The translations under genes and the position numbers were made by a program. Below the pieces are notes generated by a model. That model was not told the origin of the DNA and searched no databases. It worked only from the letters and a program-made list of their open reading frames with translations. A DNA stretch of 15,142 nucleotides, taken from assembly GCA_035530195.1 (NCBI GenBank), contig DATKVG010000038.1, forward strand, positions 1 to 15,142, read 5' to 3'. Each line of letters opens with the position of its first letter. The stretch's first letter is position 1. Below, one piece after another: positions 1 to 6,739 of the stretch. Source of the stretch: JAPLKX01 sp035530195. Lineage in GTDB: Bacteria > Hydrogenedentota > Hydrogenedentia > Hydrogenedentales > SLHB01.

Positions 1-26
1 CTTTTTTGTGGAAGAAAACCAAGATC

Positions 27-146
27 AAAGCCTGTCATCCTGAGCCCCGCCAGCCACCGGCTTTGGGTACTGCGGCGAGGCGTCTGATGGCGGGGCGTGA
101 GGATCCCCTCGATTACAACCAGTGGCGTCCCAAGAGGTCTCGCCAA
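27..146. repeat. Hairpin repeat, copy A
   Basis: First of two copies of an element of about 120 bp; the other is at 171-287, an offset of 144 bp. It opens with AAAGCCTGTCATCCTGAGCC. Bases 37-52 are nearly the reverse complement of 88-104: a 5-bp outer stem (ATCCT/AGGAT), a small internal loop, then a 9-bp inner stem (GCCCCGCCA/TGGCGGGGC). Homology with copy B continues past the hairpin through GATCCCCTCG and ACCAGTGGC. The hairpin loop is not conserved between copies. The ends resemble 'GTCATCCTGAGC...GGATC' repeats that I recall from other bacterial genomes, but I cannot confirm that relationship. Confidence 0.8.
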
Positions 147-170
147 AAAGTTTTCTTAGGAGCCCGCCCC

Positions 171-287
171 AAAGCCTGTCATCCTGAGCCCTGCCAGCCA
201 CTGGCTAAGGCTTTTTTCATGGCCCTTTATGGCAGGGCGTGAGGATCCCCTCGCTCATACCAGTGGCACCCCGATCAGTCTCACCAA
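171..287. repeat. Hairpin repeat, copy B
   Basis: Second copy of the element at 27-146. The stem is formed by 181-196 and 230-246. In the inner stem the pair C48-G92 of copy A is T192-A234 here, so both sides changed together and pairing is kept. The loop (197-229) differs greatly from that of copy A, whereas the stem and the sequence after it (GTGAGGATCCCCTCG, ACCAGTGGC) are kept. This indicates that the folded arms are the conserved part. Confidence 0.8.
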
Positions 288-431
288 GCCAGAAAAAAGG
301 GGACAGTAACTGGGCCCTTGTTTTGAATCAACCATCACCCTTCTATATTTGTGGTGCACCGCGCTGTGGACATTGTGCACACTATGGACACAACGAAGCG
401 CGTACACAGGCGAGTTCAAGTGAGAGTCCAA

Positions 432-460
432 TTGAAATTAACCGGGCGTAGTCGTATGGT
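432..460 (+). promoter_or_regulatory. Probable sigma70-type promoter
   Basis: TTGAAA at 432-437 and TATGGT at 455-460 are separated by 17 bp. This is a five-of-six match to the -35 consensus and four-of-six to the -10. Transcription would begin near 467, giving a leader of about 54 nt before the ATG at 521. It is assigned by sequence pattern only. Confidence 0.42.
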
Positions 461-520
461 AATGGGATTGCATCGGGCGCAGGCCTGATTATGCGCGCAC
501 GTGCGCGGAGGAGAATCGCA

Positions 521-1774
521 ATGAACAAAGGAACACCTCGGCGTGAGTTCTTGAAGCATACGGCGATGGGGGTTGCGGCGTTGTCGTTGACGGCGGCGAC
601 GCGGGCGCGGGCACAGGGTGCCAACGACCGGATCCGGATTGGCCAGATCGGCTGCGGCAGCCGCGGGCTGGACGCGCATATGGCCGGCGTCAACAAATTC
701 GCCAAAGAGCAAAATATCGAGATCGTGGCCGTGGCGGACCCGTGGCGGGTGCGGCGCGAGATGGCCGCAGCGAAGTGCAAAGAGTGGTACGGAATCGACG
801 CAAAACAGTTCGTGAGTTACCGCGACCTGCTCGAGATGAAGGACCTGGATGCCGTGATGATCGCGTCGTGCGACCACCAGCACACAACCCACCTCGAGGC
901 GGTTGCCGCGGCGAAGAAGGACGTGTACGTCGAGAAACCGCTGGCGAAGGAATTCGGGGGCCTGAAGCACGCGGTGGATGCGGTGAAGGCCGCGGGCGTC
1001 GTGGCGCAGGTGGGGACGCAGTTGCGGAGTATGTCGAGCATGACGGGTGCGCGCGAGTTCTTCAAGACGGGCGCGCTGGGAAACGTGGCGCGGATCGAGC
1101 AGTGCCGAAACAGCAGCCAGCCCTATTGGTACAGCTATGTGAAAGATGCCAAAGCCGAAGACGTCGATTGGGACGAGTTCCTGATGAACGCGCCCAAGAA
1201 ACCATTCGACGCGGCGCTGTACACGGGCTGGTACGGGTACCGGGATTATTCGGACGGGCCGGTGCCGGGATTCGCGAGCCACTACCTCGACCTGATCCAT
1301 TACATCACGGGCGCGCAGTTCGCGAGCAGCGCCGTGTGCATCGGCGGGGTGTACACGTGGAAAGACAAGTACAACTTCACCGCGCCGGATAACGTCCAGG
1401 CAACGTGGACGTACCCGGAAGGCTTCATCGTGTCGTACTCCTCCAACTTCGGCAACGGCAGCGGAAACTCCTTCAAGATGTTCGGCGACAAAGGATCGCT
1501 GGATCTCGTGAATTGGGGCAAGCCGGTGTTTTCGACCGACGGCGTGGACAAGACCAAGAGCGGCGGGAAGGACGAGACAAAAGACGTCGCGCCGGTCGAG
1601 CACGCGGACCATTTCCTCGACTGGCTACAGTGCCTGCGCTCGAGGCAGACGCCGAACGCGTCGATTGACGCCGGCTACCAGCATGCGGTGGCCGTGCTCA
1701 TGGCCGTGAAAGCGATGGACACGGGCCGCCGGCAGATCTACGACCCCGAGAACCGCGAAATCCGCGAAGGGTGA
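521..1774 (+). CDS. TAT-exported Gfo/Idh/MocA family oxidoreductase
   Basis: A 417-residue NAD(P)-dependent oxidoreductase of the Gfo/Idh/MocA family, probably acting on a sugar or sugar derivative. Residues 6-33 are a twin-arginine signal: PRREFLK, a hydrophobic stretch, then an Ala-rich end near ARAQG. It would therefore be exported folded, with its cofactor. The Rossmann motif G-C-G-S-R-G lies at 44-49. The family's EKP triplet is at 138-140, with Lys139 the expected catalytic lysine. A conserved His lies in the later SHYLDLIHY stretch. I chose the ATG at 521, not the in-frame ATG at 491, because GGAGGAG sits just before 521 and the TAT motif is then properly N-terminal. The next gene starts 5 nt after the stop. 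The substrate cannot be told from sequence. Confidence 0.93.
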   Translation: MNKGTPRREFLKHTAMGVAALSLTAATRARAQGANDRIRIGQIGCGSRGLDAHMAGVNKFAKEQNIEIVAVADPWRVRREMAAAKCKEWYGIDAKQFVSYRDLLEMKDLDAVMIASCDHQHTTHLEAVAAAKKDVYVEKPLAKEFGGLKHAVDAVKAAGVVAQVGTQLRSMSSMTGAREFFKTGALGNVARIEQCRNSSQPYWYSYVKDAKAEDVDWDEFLMNAPKKPFDAALYTGWYGYRDYSDGPVPGFASHYLDLIHYITGAQFASSAVCIGGVYTWKDKYNFTAPDNVQATWTYPEGFIVSYSSNFGNGSGNSFKMFGDKGSLDLVNWGKPVFSTDGVDKTKSGGKDETKDVAPVEHADHFLDWLQCLRSRQTPNASIDAGYQHAVAVLMAVKAMDTGRRQIYDPENREIREG

Positions 1775-1779
1775 TCTAA

Positions 1780-2655
1780 ATGATGACAGCGATTCTGGTG
1801 GTGCTAGTTACGGCGGTAGGCGCCGAAGACCTGATTGCGCCGGGGGCGGTGGTTGAGAAGCTGGCGGGCGATTTCGCCTTTACCGAAGGCCCGGCATGCG
1901 ATTCCGCAGGGAACGTGTTTTTTACCGACCAGCCCAACGACCGGATCCTCGAGTGGGACGTCGACGGGAACCTCACCACGTGGATGCAGACGAGCGGGCG
2001 GTCGAATGGGCTGTGTTTCGACAAGCAGGGGTTCCTGTGGGCGTGCGCGGACGAGAAAAACGAGCTGTGGCGCATCGGGCCCGACAAAAAGGTCACTGTC
2101 GTTGTTGCCGGCAAGTTCGAGGGGAAGCTGCTCAACGCGCCCAACGACGTGTGGGTCGCGCCGAACGGCAGCGCCTATTTCACCGACCCGTTCTACAAGC
2201 GCGACTACTGGATCCGCGGGCCGGCCGAGCAGCCGTGCCAGGGCGTCTACTACGTGGCGCCGGACGGAAAGCTGGCGCGCGTGGTGGACCACCTCAAGAC
2301 ACCCAACGGCATCATCGGCACGCCGGACGGCAAGACGTTGTACGTCACCGACCTCGGCGACAAGAAAACCTACTCCTATTCGATCAACCAAGACGGGACG
2401 CTGGCGAACAAGAAACTTCTCTGCGAGATGGGCTCGGACGGCATGACGATCGACGACCGCGGAAACGTTTATCTCACCAGCAAGGGCGTGTTCGTGTTCG
2501 ACAAGGCCGGCAAACAGATCGCGCACATCGACGTGGACGAACCATGGACCGCCAACGTCTGTTTCGGCGGAAAGGACATGCAAACGCTGTTCATCACGGC
2601 CAGCAAAGGCCTTTACGCGATCCGCATGCAGGTGAAAGGCGTCGGCAGCCAGTAA
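1780..2655 (+). CDS. SMP-30/gluconolactonase-like protein, secreted
   Basis: A 291-residue six-bladed beta-propeller protein of the SMP-30/gluconolactonase/LRE family, which are metal-dependent lactone hydrolases. A short hydrophobic N-terminus (residues 2-13) followed by AVGAED looks like a Sec signal peptide. Expected metal ligands can be placed: Glu36 in FTEGP, an Asn in LKTPNGI and the Asp in GSDGMTID. The repeated blade pattern shows as 'DSAGNVFFTD', 'PNGSAYFTDP', 'PDGKTLYVTD' and 'DRGNVYLTS'. The gene begins 5 nt after the upstream oxidoreductase, with GAAGGG just before the start, so the two are very likely co-transcribed. Both products appear exported. The pairing suggests oxidation of a sugar to a lactone and hydrolysis of that lactone; this is inference. 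Confidence 0.92.
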   Translation: MMTAILVVLVTAVGAEDLIAPGAVVEKLAGDFAFTEGPACDSAGNVFFTDQPNDRILEWDVDGNLTTWMQTSGRSNGLCFDKQGFLWACADEKNELWRIGPDKKVTVVVAGKFEGKLLNAPNDVWVAPNGSAYFTDPFYKRDYWIRGPAEQPCQGVYYVAPDGKLARVVDHLKTPNGIIGTPDGKTLYVTDLGDKKTYSYSINQDGTLANKKLLCEMGSDGMTIDDRGNVYLTSKGVFVFDKAGKQIAHIDVDEPWTANVCFGGKDMQTLFITASKGLYAIRMQVKGVGSQ

Positions 2656-2662
2656 AGTGTTT

Positions 2663-2700
2663 ACACGGACGAACACGGACTGACACGGACGAACACGGAC
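2663..2700. repeat. Short direct repeat between convergent genes
   Basis: ACACGGACGAACACGGAC occurs twice without mismatch, at 2663-2680 and 2683-2700, separated by TG. Each unit is itself two near-copies of a 10-base word (ACACGGACGA). It fills nearly the whole 49-bp gap between the ends of the lactonase and transporter genes. It is not a recognisable intrinsic terminator. Confidence 0.85.
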
Positions 2701-2704
2701 AAAT

Positions 2705-4138
2705 TCATTTCAACAACATTTCGCTGAACTGCGTGATGCAGAAGTAGCCGAAAACGACGAAGGCCAGGACGAGCCCCGCGGCGAAGATGGGGTGGGGCCG
2801 CAGGATTTTGCGGGCTTCTTCGGAAAACAGCTTTGGCATCACGAAGTAGAGTGTCAAGCCGACGGCGAGCGCTTGCAGGGGGGTGAGGATCAGCCCGTCG
2901 AGGATAGCGCCCAATTTCACGAGAAACACCGGTTTCAGGCCGTACGTGTAGACGATAATCATGTTGGAGGCCGTGTAGATGAGCAGGATCGTGCGGAACT
3001 GGATTTTCCACGAGTATTTCGCCACCGGTGACGCGACGACGCGGAAACAGTCCGCCAGGAGCCGCGGCCATCCCGCAAACTGGCCCAGCAGCGTGCTTAT
3101 CATCGCCGCGAGGCCGGCCAGCATGAAGAGATCCCCCCCAAGCTCACCCCACCGGTCGCTGAAGATGCGCGACAATTCGAGCGCCACCGAGTTGCCTTCG
3201 GGAGCAAGCCGGACGCTACCGAGAACGCCCGCACCCGCAATGAAAAACGCGCCCGTGACGAGGATGCCAATGGTGGCGGCCACCGCGGCGTCGGCATAGA
3301 CGATTCGGCACCAGCCCAGGACTCTCCGGGCGTCGGCGGCGGACAGGGCGCGCAGCCGGGCGGGATCGAGCGGCTCGCCAAACTTTCTGCCGCGCGCCAT
3401 GCCGTAACCGGCGCCGAGCACCCAGTACGTGTACCACACCTGGCTGGCGAACCCGCCCGCGGCCCAGCCCAGCAGCGGCAGAATTTCTTTCCAGGGAGAA
3501 GGGTTGACGACGCCGGTGGCTCTTGCCCATTCGGGAAGCTCGGGAACATGAAAGCTGAACAGGCCGCGGAAAATTTCGCTGAATCCGGGCCACGTGTGGA
3601 TCGCGACGTCGACAACGCCGACGATGATGAGCGCCACAAGCAGCGACATGACCTTTTTCAGCGGCTCGAACCGGCCGCTCCACACCAGCAGGATCACGGC
3701 CAGCGTGATGATCCAGCCAAGCAAAAACGGGCGCAGCGGCACGAAATAAGAGGCAAACATGCCCGCGGCCGAGGCGATCGCCGCGGTCGCGATTGCGCCG
3801 GAGCACACCTGCCCGATCAGCACCGGCCAGATCACCCAGTTGCGCGGGCCGGGCGCACGGCTCATCATGTCGATCATGCCTTCGCCCGTGCAGACGGTGT
3901 AGCGGGCCCCGGCAACGCCCACCCAGAGCTTGGCGAAAATGGCCAGCGTCGGCGCCCAGAGGACGGCGATGCCGAGGAGTGCGCCGGTCCGCGTGGCGAG
4001 GATGACTTCGCCCGAGCCGATGTATTCGCCGCACCAGACCAGCCCCGGCCCAAGCACCGCGAGTATAGCGAGCCCCCGCGGCGGAACAAGAAGGCCCGAC
4101 TCTGCGCGCGGCGCGGGCTCTACGGACGAAACAGCCAC
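2705..4138 (-). CDS. Nramp-related transporter with altered metal-site motif
   Basis: A 477-residue inner-membrane protein with about 11 hydrophobic segments, related to the Nramp divalent-metal transporters. The first helix aligns without gaps to the Nramp TM1 pattern: GPG at 30-32, then E38-Y-I-G-S-G-E44 where typical members have x-Y-I-D-P-G-N. The metal-binding Asp and Asn are thus Gly and Glu. In the TM6 region (around GGFASQVWYTYW) no MPH triplet is present either. Transport of Mn or Fe by the standard mechanism is therefore doubtful, and the substrate is unknown. The start is a GTG at 4138, preceded on this strand by GAGGAG about 7 nt away; the nearest ATGs lie further inside the membrane domain. 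It is convergent with the lactonase gene. Confidence 0.85.
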   Translation of the reverse strand: MAVSSVEPAPRAESGLLVPPRGLAILAVLGPGLVWCGEYIGSGEVILATRTGALLGIAVLWAPTLAIFAKLWVGVAGARYTVCTGEGMIDMMSRAPGPRNWVIWPVLIGQVCSGAIATAAIASAAGMFASYFVPLRPFLLGWIITLAVILLVWSGRFEPLKKVMSLLVALIIVGVVDVAIHTWPGFSEIFRGLFSFHVPELPEWARATGVVNPSPWKEILPLLGWAAGGFASQVWYTYWVLGAGYGMARGRKFGEPLDPARLRALSAADARRVLGWCRIVYADAAVAATIGILVTGAFFIAGAGVLGSVRLAPEGNSVALELSRIFSDRWGELGGDLFMLAGLAAMISTLLGQFAGWPRLLADCFRVVASPVAKYSWKIQFRTILLIYTASNMIIVYTYGLKPVFLVKLGAILDGLILTPLQALAVGLTLYFVMPKLFSEEARKILRPHPIFAAGLVLAFVVFGYFCITQFSEMLLK

Positions 4139-4192
4139 GATTCACTCCTCGACGCAAGGATATCCCGCAAGACAATGGCGATCAAATGAGTA

Positions 4193-4215
4193 GGCGCGGT
4201 CGTCTCGCCCGCGCC
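4193..4215. repeat. Bracketing hairpin, left copy
   Basis: A 10-base arm (4193-4202), the triloop TCT (4203-4205) and a second arm (4206-4215) form nine pairs with one T/C mismatch. It is the same element as 4652-4674, differing at three of 23 positions. It sits in what would be the 5' leader of the Nramp-like gene. Confidence 0.7.
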
Positions 4216-4290
4216 GTCAACGTTCCAAGCTGACGTCTAAATTATCACCAGCTTGATCGCAAGAAGATTCCATCTTTCCGGTTAAATGAC

Positions 4291-4586
4291 CCCCGGCAGA
4301 GCCGCGGGCTTATTGTTGCCAGCCCCCCAAGGGGGCTGGTTTGCAAACACGGGGCCAACTTCATAACCCGTCAATTTAGCCCGCTTCAGCGGGCTCCTCT
4401 TTGCACCCTGCTTTAGCAGGGGTGGATAAGGCATTCTACCCTTCTTATTCCAGCGCGCTTCAGCGTGACTTCTCCAATCGCGTTCAGCGTTCATGACAAA
4501 CCGTCCATGCAGTGCCATCACCTAATGCCCACCAACCACTGCCGAAAAGGTCAAACCGTTGTGAGTCCCCCGGCACAGCCGGGGGG
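4291..4586. repeat. Cluster of REP-like short palindromes
   Basis: At least six independent hairpins with loops of 3-4 bases occur here. They are 4291-4309 (CCCCGGC-AGA-GCC, imperfect); 4319-4339 (CCAGCCCCC-CAA-GGGGGCTGG, perfect 9 bp); 4378-4395 (AGCCCGC-TTCA-GCGGGCT, perfect 7 bp); 4406-4421 (CCCTGC-TTTA-GCAGGG, perfect 6 bp); 4454-4467 (CGCGC-TTCA-GCGTG, one G-T pair); and 4567-4585 (CCCCCGGC-ACA-GCCGGGGG, perfect 8 bp). A degenerate GTTCAGCG remnant lies near 4480. Stem sequences differ but the design GC-TTCA/TTTA-GC recurs, as in REP or BIME clusters. Spacing is irregular, unlike a CRISPR array. Confidence 0.75.
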
Positions 4587-4651
4587 TTACCTGTGTCTTG
4601 CTTAGTTGTTGATCTCAGCTTGTGTCGATAAGTATAGCCCGTGGTCTGGAC

Positions 4652-4674
4652 GGCGCGGGCGTCTCGACCCCGCC
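4652..4674. repeat. Bracketing hairpin, right copy
   Basis: GGCGCGGGCG (4652-4661), loop TCT (4662-4664), CGACCCCGCC (4665-4674). The presumed parent is a perfect 10-bp stem; this copy has two mismatches, at other positions from the left copy at 4193-4215. It lies about 26 nt beyond the stop of the DUF5009 gene, but without a T-run it is a poor terminator. Confidence 0.65.
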
Positions 4675-4699
4675 TACTCTGCCGCTGTAACCGGCCAGT

Positions 4700-5812
4700 C
4701 TATACGCGCAGAAAGATCTTCTTGCGGTAGAGAAACCAGACCACGAGCAGCGACAAGGCCAGCGAGACAATCATTTGGAGAAGGTACGCGACGTCGGGCC
4801 CGACGGCGTTGGCGATCGATCCGCCGACAAAGCGCTCGGCAAACGCATTAAAATCCACAAACTCCCGCGCAAGATAAATTGTCAGCGGGTTTGCACCGAT
4901 CCAGACAAACGGGCCCACCCATTTCCGATACTGCCACACGTCCACCACCAGATAGAAAAGCCCGAGCAGGACGTAGCTGTAGCCGCCGGCCACCAGCACG
5001 TACGACGGGCTCCAGATTCTCTTGATCACCGGGAACTGAAAGCCCCACAGCCAGCCCAGCGCAACCATGAGCAGGCCGCCGCTGATACAGACGGCGAGTT
5101 TGCGTTTGTCGGGGATGCGGTCGCTCTTGATAAGGAGCGCGGCAAACACGCCCAGCAGGCACGTGGCGACAGCGGGTAGCGTGGCGAGCAGGCCGTTGTT
5201 GTCCCACGTGCCGTCGTACTTTCGGCCGGGCAGGAGCAGTTCGTCCATGAAACGGTGCCAGTTCGAGTCGACCGTGAACGAGCAGAGCCCGGTCGAGGGG
5301 ACGGGCACGAACGTGAACAGCGCCCAGTAGCCGATGAGCACGCCGGCCGCCACCCCGGCGAGCGTTTCGATCGAGAAGTGGTAATAGAGCAGCGCAGCGA
5401 CCAGGTAGCAGATAGCGATGCGCTGCAACACGCCGAGCAGGCGGATGTCGGGCCACGGCCGGTTGAACCCGCCGTAGAAAAGCACGCCCAGCACGAACAG
5501 CAGCACGAACCGGCGCGCGATCCGTTTGTACACGCGCCGGTTCTTTTCCCCGCCCTTGTATTTCTCGATCGAGAAAACCACCGACATGCCCACGACAAAA
5601 ATGAACAGCGGGTAGATCAAATCATAGAACGTGCAGCCTGCCCACTTGCAGTGATCGAACTGTGGCAGCAGCACTGCCTGCACGCCCGGCCCGAACAGCT
5701 TTACGATGGCCAAGGCGAGGCCGGTGCCGCCAACGAGCCAGAACATGTCGAACCCGCGCAGCGCGTCTACCGAAACCATCCGGCGCGCGGCTTCCGTTAC
5801 GTCCTTGCTCAC
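4700..5812 (-). CDS. DUF5009 / HGSNAT-like membrane acyltransferase
   Basis: A 370-residue polytopic inner-membrane protein (about 10-11 hydrophobic segments) of the DUF5009 / heparan-alpha-glucosaminide N-acetyltransferase-like family. These proteins pass acyl groups across the membrane to amino sugars or glycans. Family signatures are visible: VSVDALRGFDMFW at 13-25, and the block FDHCKWAGCTFYDLIYPLF at 52-70. His54 in that block matches the position of the acyl-accepting His of human HGSNAT. Length is normal for bacterial members. The start is a GTG at 5812 with AGAAAGGAG upstream; an ATG 11 codons in is the alternative. It follows the CBM9-like gene by 15 nt on the same strand, so the two form an operon. 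It probably acts on an exported glycan or its breakdown products; the substrate is unknown. Confidence 0.9.
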   Translation of the reverse strand: MSKDVTEAARRMVSVDALRGFDMFWLVGGTGLALAIVKLFGPGVQAVLLPQFDHCKWAGCTFYDLIYPLFIFVVGMSVVFSIEKYKGGEKNRRVYKRIARRFVLLFVLGVLFYGGFNRPWPDIRLLGVLQRIAICYLVAALLYYHFSIETLAGVAAGVLIGYWALFTFVPVPSTGLCSFTVDSNWHRFMDELLLPGRKYDGTWDNNGLLATLPAVATCLLGVFAALLIKSDRIPDKRKLAVCISGGLLMVALGWLWGFQFPVIKRIWSPSYVLVAGGYSYVLLGLFYLVVDVWQYRKWVGPFVWIGANPLTIYLAREFVDFNAFAERFVGGSIANAVGPDVAYLLQMIVSLALSLLVVWFLYRKKIFLRV

Positions 5813-5827
5813 TACAACGACTCCTTT

Positions 5828-6517
5828 CTAAGCCTGAAACACGATGGGGGCGAAATAGTCGGGCTGATGAAAATTAAGCGGGCCGCCGACCGGCGACCAC
5901 GAGGCATAATGGGGGTGCGAGTTGTTCTCGGCGCATTTGTAGAAGTTGCCGCGCCAGGTTTGCCCCGCGGGATCGCCGACTCGGCCGATGTACGGCTCAA
6001 AGAGTTCGAGCGGGATCGTGTATTGCACAACCCACGCAACGGGATCGACAATTTCCGGATCAACCGTCTCCGGCATCGAGTGATAGATCTCGATCTTGGA
6101 AGCAATTTGCCACGGGATGTTGGTAAAACCAGCCAACTCGCCGCTGGTCCGGTCGGGGTTGGTCACGTGCCGCAGGAGGAGGGCGCCGCCGCAGTTCATC
6201 TCGAAATTGAAATAGCCCTTGCCGGCTTTCGGCTCAACGAAGAACTCAACACATGCGTCCCGGTAAACTGGACCCTGGTATTCGGTCGTGACACAACGGA
6301 CGTAGCGGTCTTCCACCCGAAAAGAGACGAATAGCGCGTCCGGCATGTACAACAGCCGCCCCTGAGTCCGGGGCCGGTGCGCGCCGCTTTCGGGCCGGAA
6401 CTGGTTGATGTCGAGCGGGGCGGCGCGGCGCCAACCCGGGCCGTCGAAATCGCCGTCGAGTGCGGGCCCCGCGGGGACGCGGGCGACTGTATATTCAAGA
6501 CCTGCCAATGAATTCAT
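5828..6517 (-). CDS. CBM9-like (carbohydrate-binding family 9-like) protein
   Basis: A 229-residue protein resembling the stand-alone 'carbohydrate-binding family 9-like' proteins found beside glycan-degrading genes. Recognisable points are the opening YTVARVPAGPALDGDFDGPGW, with the family's 'DG.wd...W' pattern; the strand run LYMPDALFVSFRVEDRYV; CVEFFVEP; and the closing NFHQPDYFAPIVF, which matches the usual 'FH.P..F....F' end. No signal peptide is seen from this start. I chose ATG 6517 because homology begins immediately after it. The longer frame to 6736 would be encoded by the inverted repeats at 6555-6720. Its ribosome binding site is weak. Downstream is the DUF5009 acyltransferase (15 nt), upstream a putative glycoside hydrolase, so a role in binding or handling a glycan is likely. 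Confidence 0.85.
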   Translation of the reverse strand: MNSLAGLEYTVARVPAGPALDGDFDGPGWRRAAPLDINQFRPESGAHRPRTQGRLLYMPDALFVSFRVEDRYVRCVTTEYQGPVYRDACVEFFVEPKAGKGYFNFEMNCGGALLLRHVTNPDRTSGELAGFTNIPWQIASKIEIYHSMPETVDPEIVDPVAWVVQYTIPLELFEPYIGRVGDPAGQTWRGNFYKCAENNSHPHYASWSPVGGPLNFHQPDYFAPIVFQA

Positions 6518-6554
6518 ACACGTCAATCCGGGTTTGACATGGCTGCAAAAAAAG

Positions 6555-6720
6555 CGGTGGGGTCGAGCGCCTGCTCGACCGCGGCCTCCAACCACACGAC
6601 ACGATAGCATCCCGGTGGGGTCGAGCTCCTGCTCGACCGCGGCCTCCAACCGCCGGCCCAGGTATGAAGGCCGCTCCACCTTCACCACCGCAACGGTCGC
6701 GCAGGAGCGCGACCCCACCG
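6555..6720. repeat. Triple hairpin / inverted-repeat element between two genes
   Basis: A 39-bp unit at 6555-6593 recurs at 6613-6651 with one mismatch. Each contains a perfect 8-bp hairpin: 6561-6580 (GGTCGAGC, loop GCCT) and 6619-6638 (GGTCGAGC, loop TCCT). A third hairpin at 6695-6714 (GGTCGCGC, loop AGGA) is the same unit inverted. Bases 6613-6638 and 6695-6720 are 26-base inverted repeats with two mismatches. Both mismatches are partners in the small stems: A-T in one arm becomes C-G in the other. A nested 7-bp stem pairs 6639-6645 (GCGGCCT) with 6668-6674. The element fills most of the 222-bp gap between the hydrolase gene and the CBM9-like gene on the minus strand. Confidence 0.85.
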
Positions 6721-6739
6721 TGTCCGCTGAACTCAAGAT

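Larger units (their letters stand above)
1..520. other. Gene-free leader region
   Basis: I see no credible gene in these 520 bases. The open frames here are short, carry no recognisable protein motif and run through the hairpin repeats at 27-146 and 171-287. From about 288 to 431 I find no clear repeat or RNA gene. A probable promoter for the oxidoreductase gene starts at 432. A purine-rich ribosome binding site (GGAGGAG, about 507-513) precedes the ATG at 521. Confidence 0.6.
4139..4699. other. Gene-free gap rich in hairpins
   Basis: No credible gene lies in these 561 bases; one open frame at 4282-4521 on the minus strand runs through palindromes and has no protein motif. The gap lies between two minus-strand genes. 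It holds a chain of short hairpins (4291-4586) bracketed by two related longer hairpins (4193-4215 and 4652-4674). I see no tRNA, and none of the stems is followed by a T-run that would make it a good intrinsic terminator. Confidence 0.6.

Noticed and set aside
416..1612. Long minus-strand open frame (398 codons) opposite the TAT oxidoreductase gene
   Set aside because: It is rich in Arg, His, Val and Pro with no family motif, as expected for the antisense of a GC-rich gene, and the plus-strand frame has clear Gfo/Idh motifs.
1804..2676. Minus-strand open frame opposite the lactonase gene
   Set aside because: No recognisable motif; it is the mirror frame of a clear beta-propeller coding sequence.
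4291..4586. CRISPR array
   Set aside because: The repeated palindromes differ in sequence and are irregularly spaced, and no cas genes are present.
4652..4674. Rho-independent terminator of the DUF5009 gene
   Set aside because: The stem has two mismatches and is not followed by a T-run on the transcribed strand.
5255..6334. Plus-strand open frame of 359 codons across the DUF5009 and CBM9-like genes
   Set aside because: It spans two well-supported minus-strand genes and their junction and has low-complexity, His/Glu/Arg-rich composition.
6518..6736. N-terminal extension of the CBM9-like protein
   Set aside because: The added residues are encoded by the inverted hairpin repeats and have no family similarity; homology starts right after the ATG at 6517.
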